Assembly: GCA_030642425.1 (NCBI GenBank)
Contig: DAOWNU010000130.1
Location: forward strand, 1-6,205
From: a bacterium
GTDB taxonomy: Bacteria; UBP14; UBA6098
Direction: 5' to 3'
Length of the DNA stretch: 6,205 nt
Below are positions 5,886 through 6,205 of this stretch, piece by piece. Under the pieces are notes generated by a model. The model did no database searches and was not told the DNA's origin. It worked only from the letters and a program-made list of their open reading frames with translations. The first letter of the stretch is position 1. The number at the start of each line of letters is the position of its first letter. The position numbers were made by a program, and so were the translations under genes.

Positions 5886-5910
5886 ATTCATCGACAGGAA
5901 ACGTAATAGG

Positions 5911-5967
5911 AAAAGCTCAAAATCTAAAGCTCAAATGTCAAATGAAATCCAAAGCTCAAATGTCAAA
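5911..5967 (+). repeat. 25-bp-period tandem repeat behind tsaD
   Basis: AAAGCTCAAATGTCAAA occurs twice without mismatch (5926-5942 and 5951-5967), 25 bases apart. A third, partial copy AAAGCTCAAA lies at 5912-5921. The same decamer occurs once more at 3821-3830. It looks like half of a CAAAT-type intergenic element; no complementary right arm was seen downstream. Confidence 0.7.
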
Positions 5968-6205
5968 ACCCACCCTTCCCCGGAAGTGCGGCAACTTTAA
6001 AACCGCTCATTTTATCTTCTTTTTCCGATTATTTAGGGACTTTCACCCATTTTTCGCTTTGGGAATGGGGGAATTAATTAAACCCCGTGTTCCGAGATGT
6101 TAAAACGATTTTTAGGGTGCGTTGCAATAAGTGGGTCTCAAATGAGGCCTAATGAATTGCTTGCAAATAAGTTATAAAGAGTTATATTCGTGTCATGAGA
6201 AGAAC
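5968..6205. other. Right-edge intergenic stretch, possible gene start at 6195
   Basis: No complete gene was recognised. GGTCTC/GAGGCC (6134-6139 with 6144-6149, one T-G pair) can form a hairpin with loop AAAT, but no T-run follows, so it is not a clear terminator. TTGCAA (6161-6166), 16 bases, TATATT (6183-6188) is a weak promoter candidate. An ATG at 6195 with MRR-like codons could begin a gene that leaves the window, but it has no Shine-Dalgarno site and would be almost leaderless. Confidence 0.3.

Overview
The window looks like DNA from an uncultured anaerobic bacterium, probably a metagenomic contig. The genes are moderately GC-rich and have strong Shine-Dalgarno sites. The intergenic DNA is AT-rich and full of short degenerate repeats such as CAAAT-type strings. 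The sequence does not fix the phylum. Anaerobic life is inferred from a cytoplasmic flavin/iron-sulfur NAD(P)H oxidoreductase operon.

Left edge (1-205): a plus-strand coding fragment with very GC-rich third codon positions (59 of 68 codons). It resembles the His/Asp part of a transglutaminase-like cysteine peptidase. At about 205/206 it abuts, in mid-domain, a minus-strand oxidoreductase gene. That gene therefore loses its C-terminal part. This is either an assembly chimera or a real rearrangement.

Left half (206-3515, minus strand): a tight three-gene operon, read 3515 to 206. It encodes a NuoE-family [2Fe-2S] subunit, a NuoF/HydB-family FMN/Fe-S subunit and a GltD/NfnB-like FAD subunit with a NuoG-type N-terminal [2Fe-2S] domain. 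The first pair overlaps by 13 bases and the second pair is separated by 2 bases. The set resembles the Stn type of electron-bifurcating transhydrogenase (NADPH, NAD+ and ferredoxin). Because the third gene is cut, a further subunit such as a formate dehydrogenase or hydrogenase cannot be excluded.

Middle (3516-4790): about 1.25 kb of divergent intergenic DNA. It holds a probable operon promoter, an imperfect inverted-repeat element of CAAAT-like strings, a sequence that can fold into a three-way junction, a 61-base inverted repeat, and an array of 21 contiguous 21-bp units without indels. The array is open in several frames, so its coding status is uncertain.

Right half (4743-5885, plus strand): a promoter-like region with a doubled -10 box, then a 20-codon ORF with a near-perfect ribosome binding site. 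The stop of this ORF overlaps a tsaD start codon as ATGA, which suggests translational coupling. tsaD (tRNA t6A synthesis) is complete. After it come a 25-bp-period repeat, about 230 bases with no recognised gene, and possibly the first codons of another gene at the right edge.
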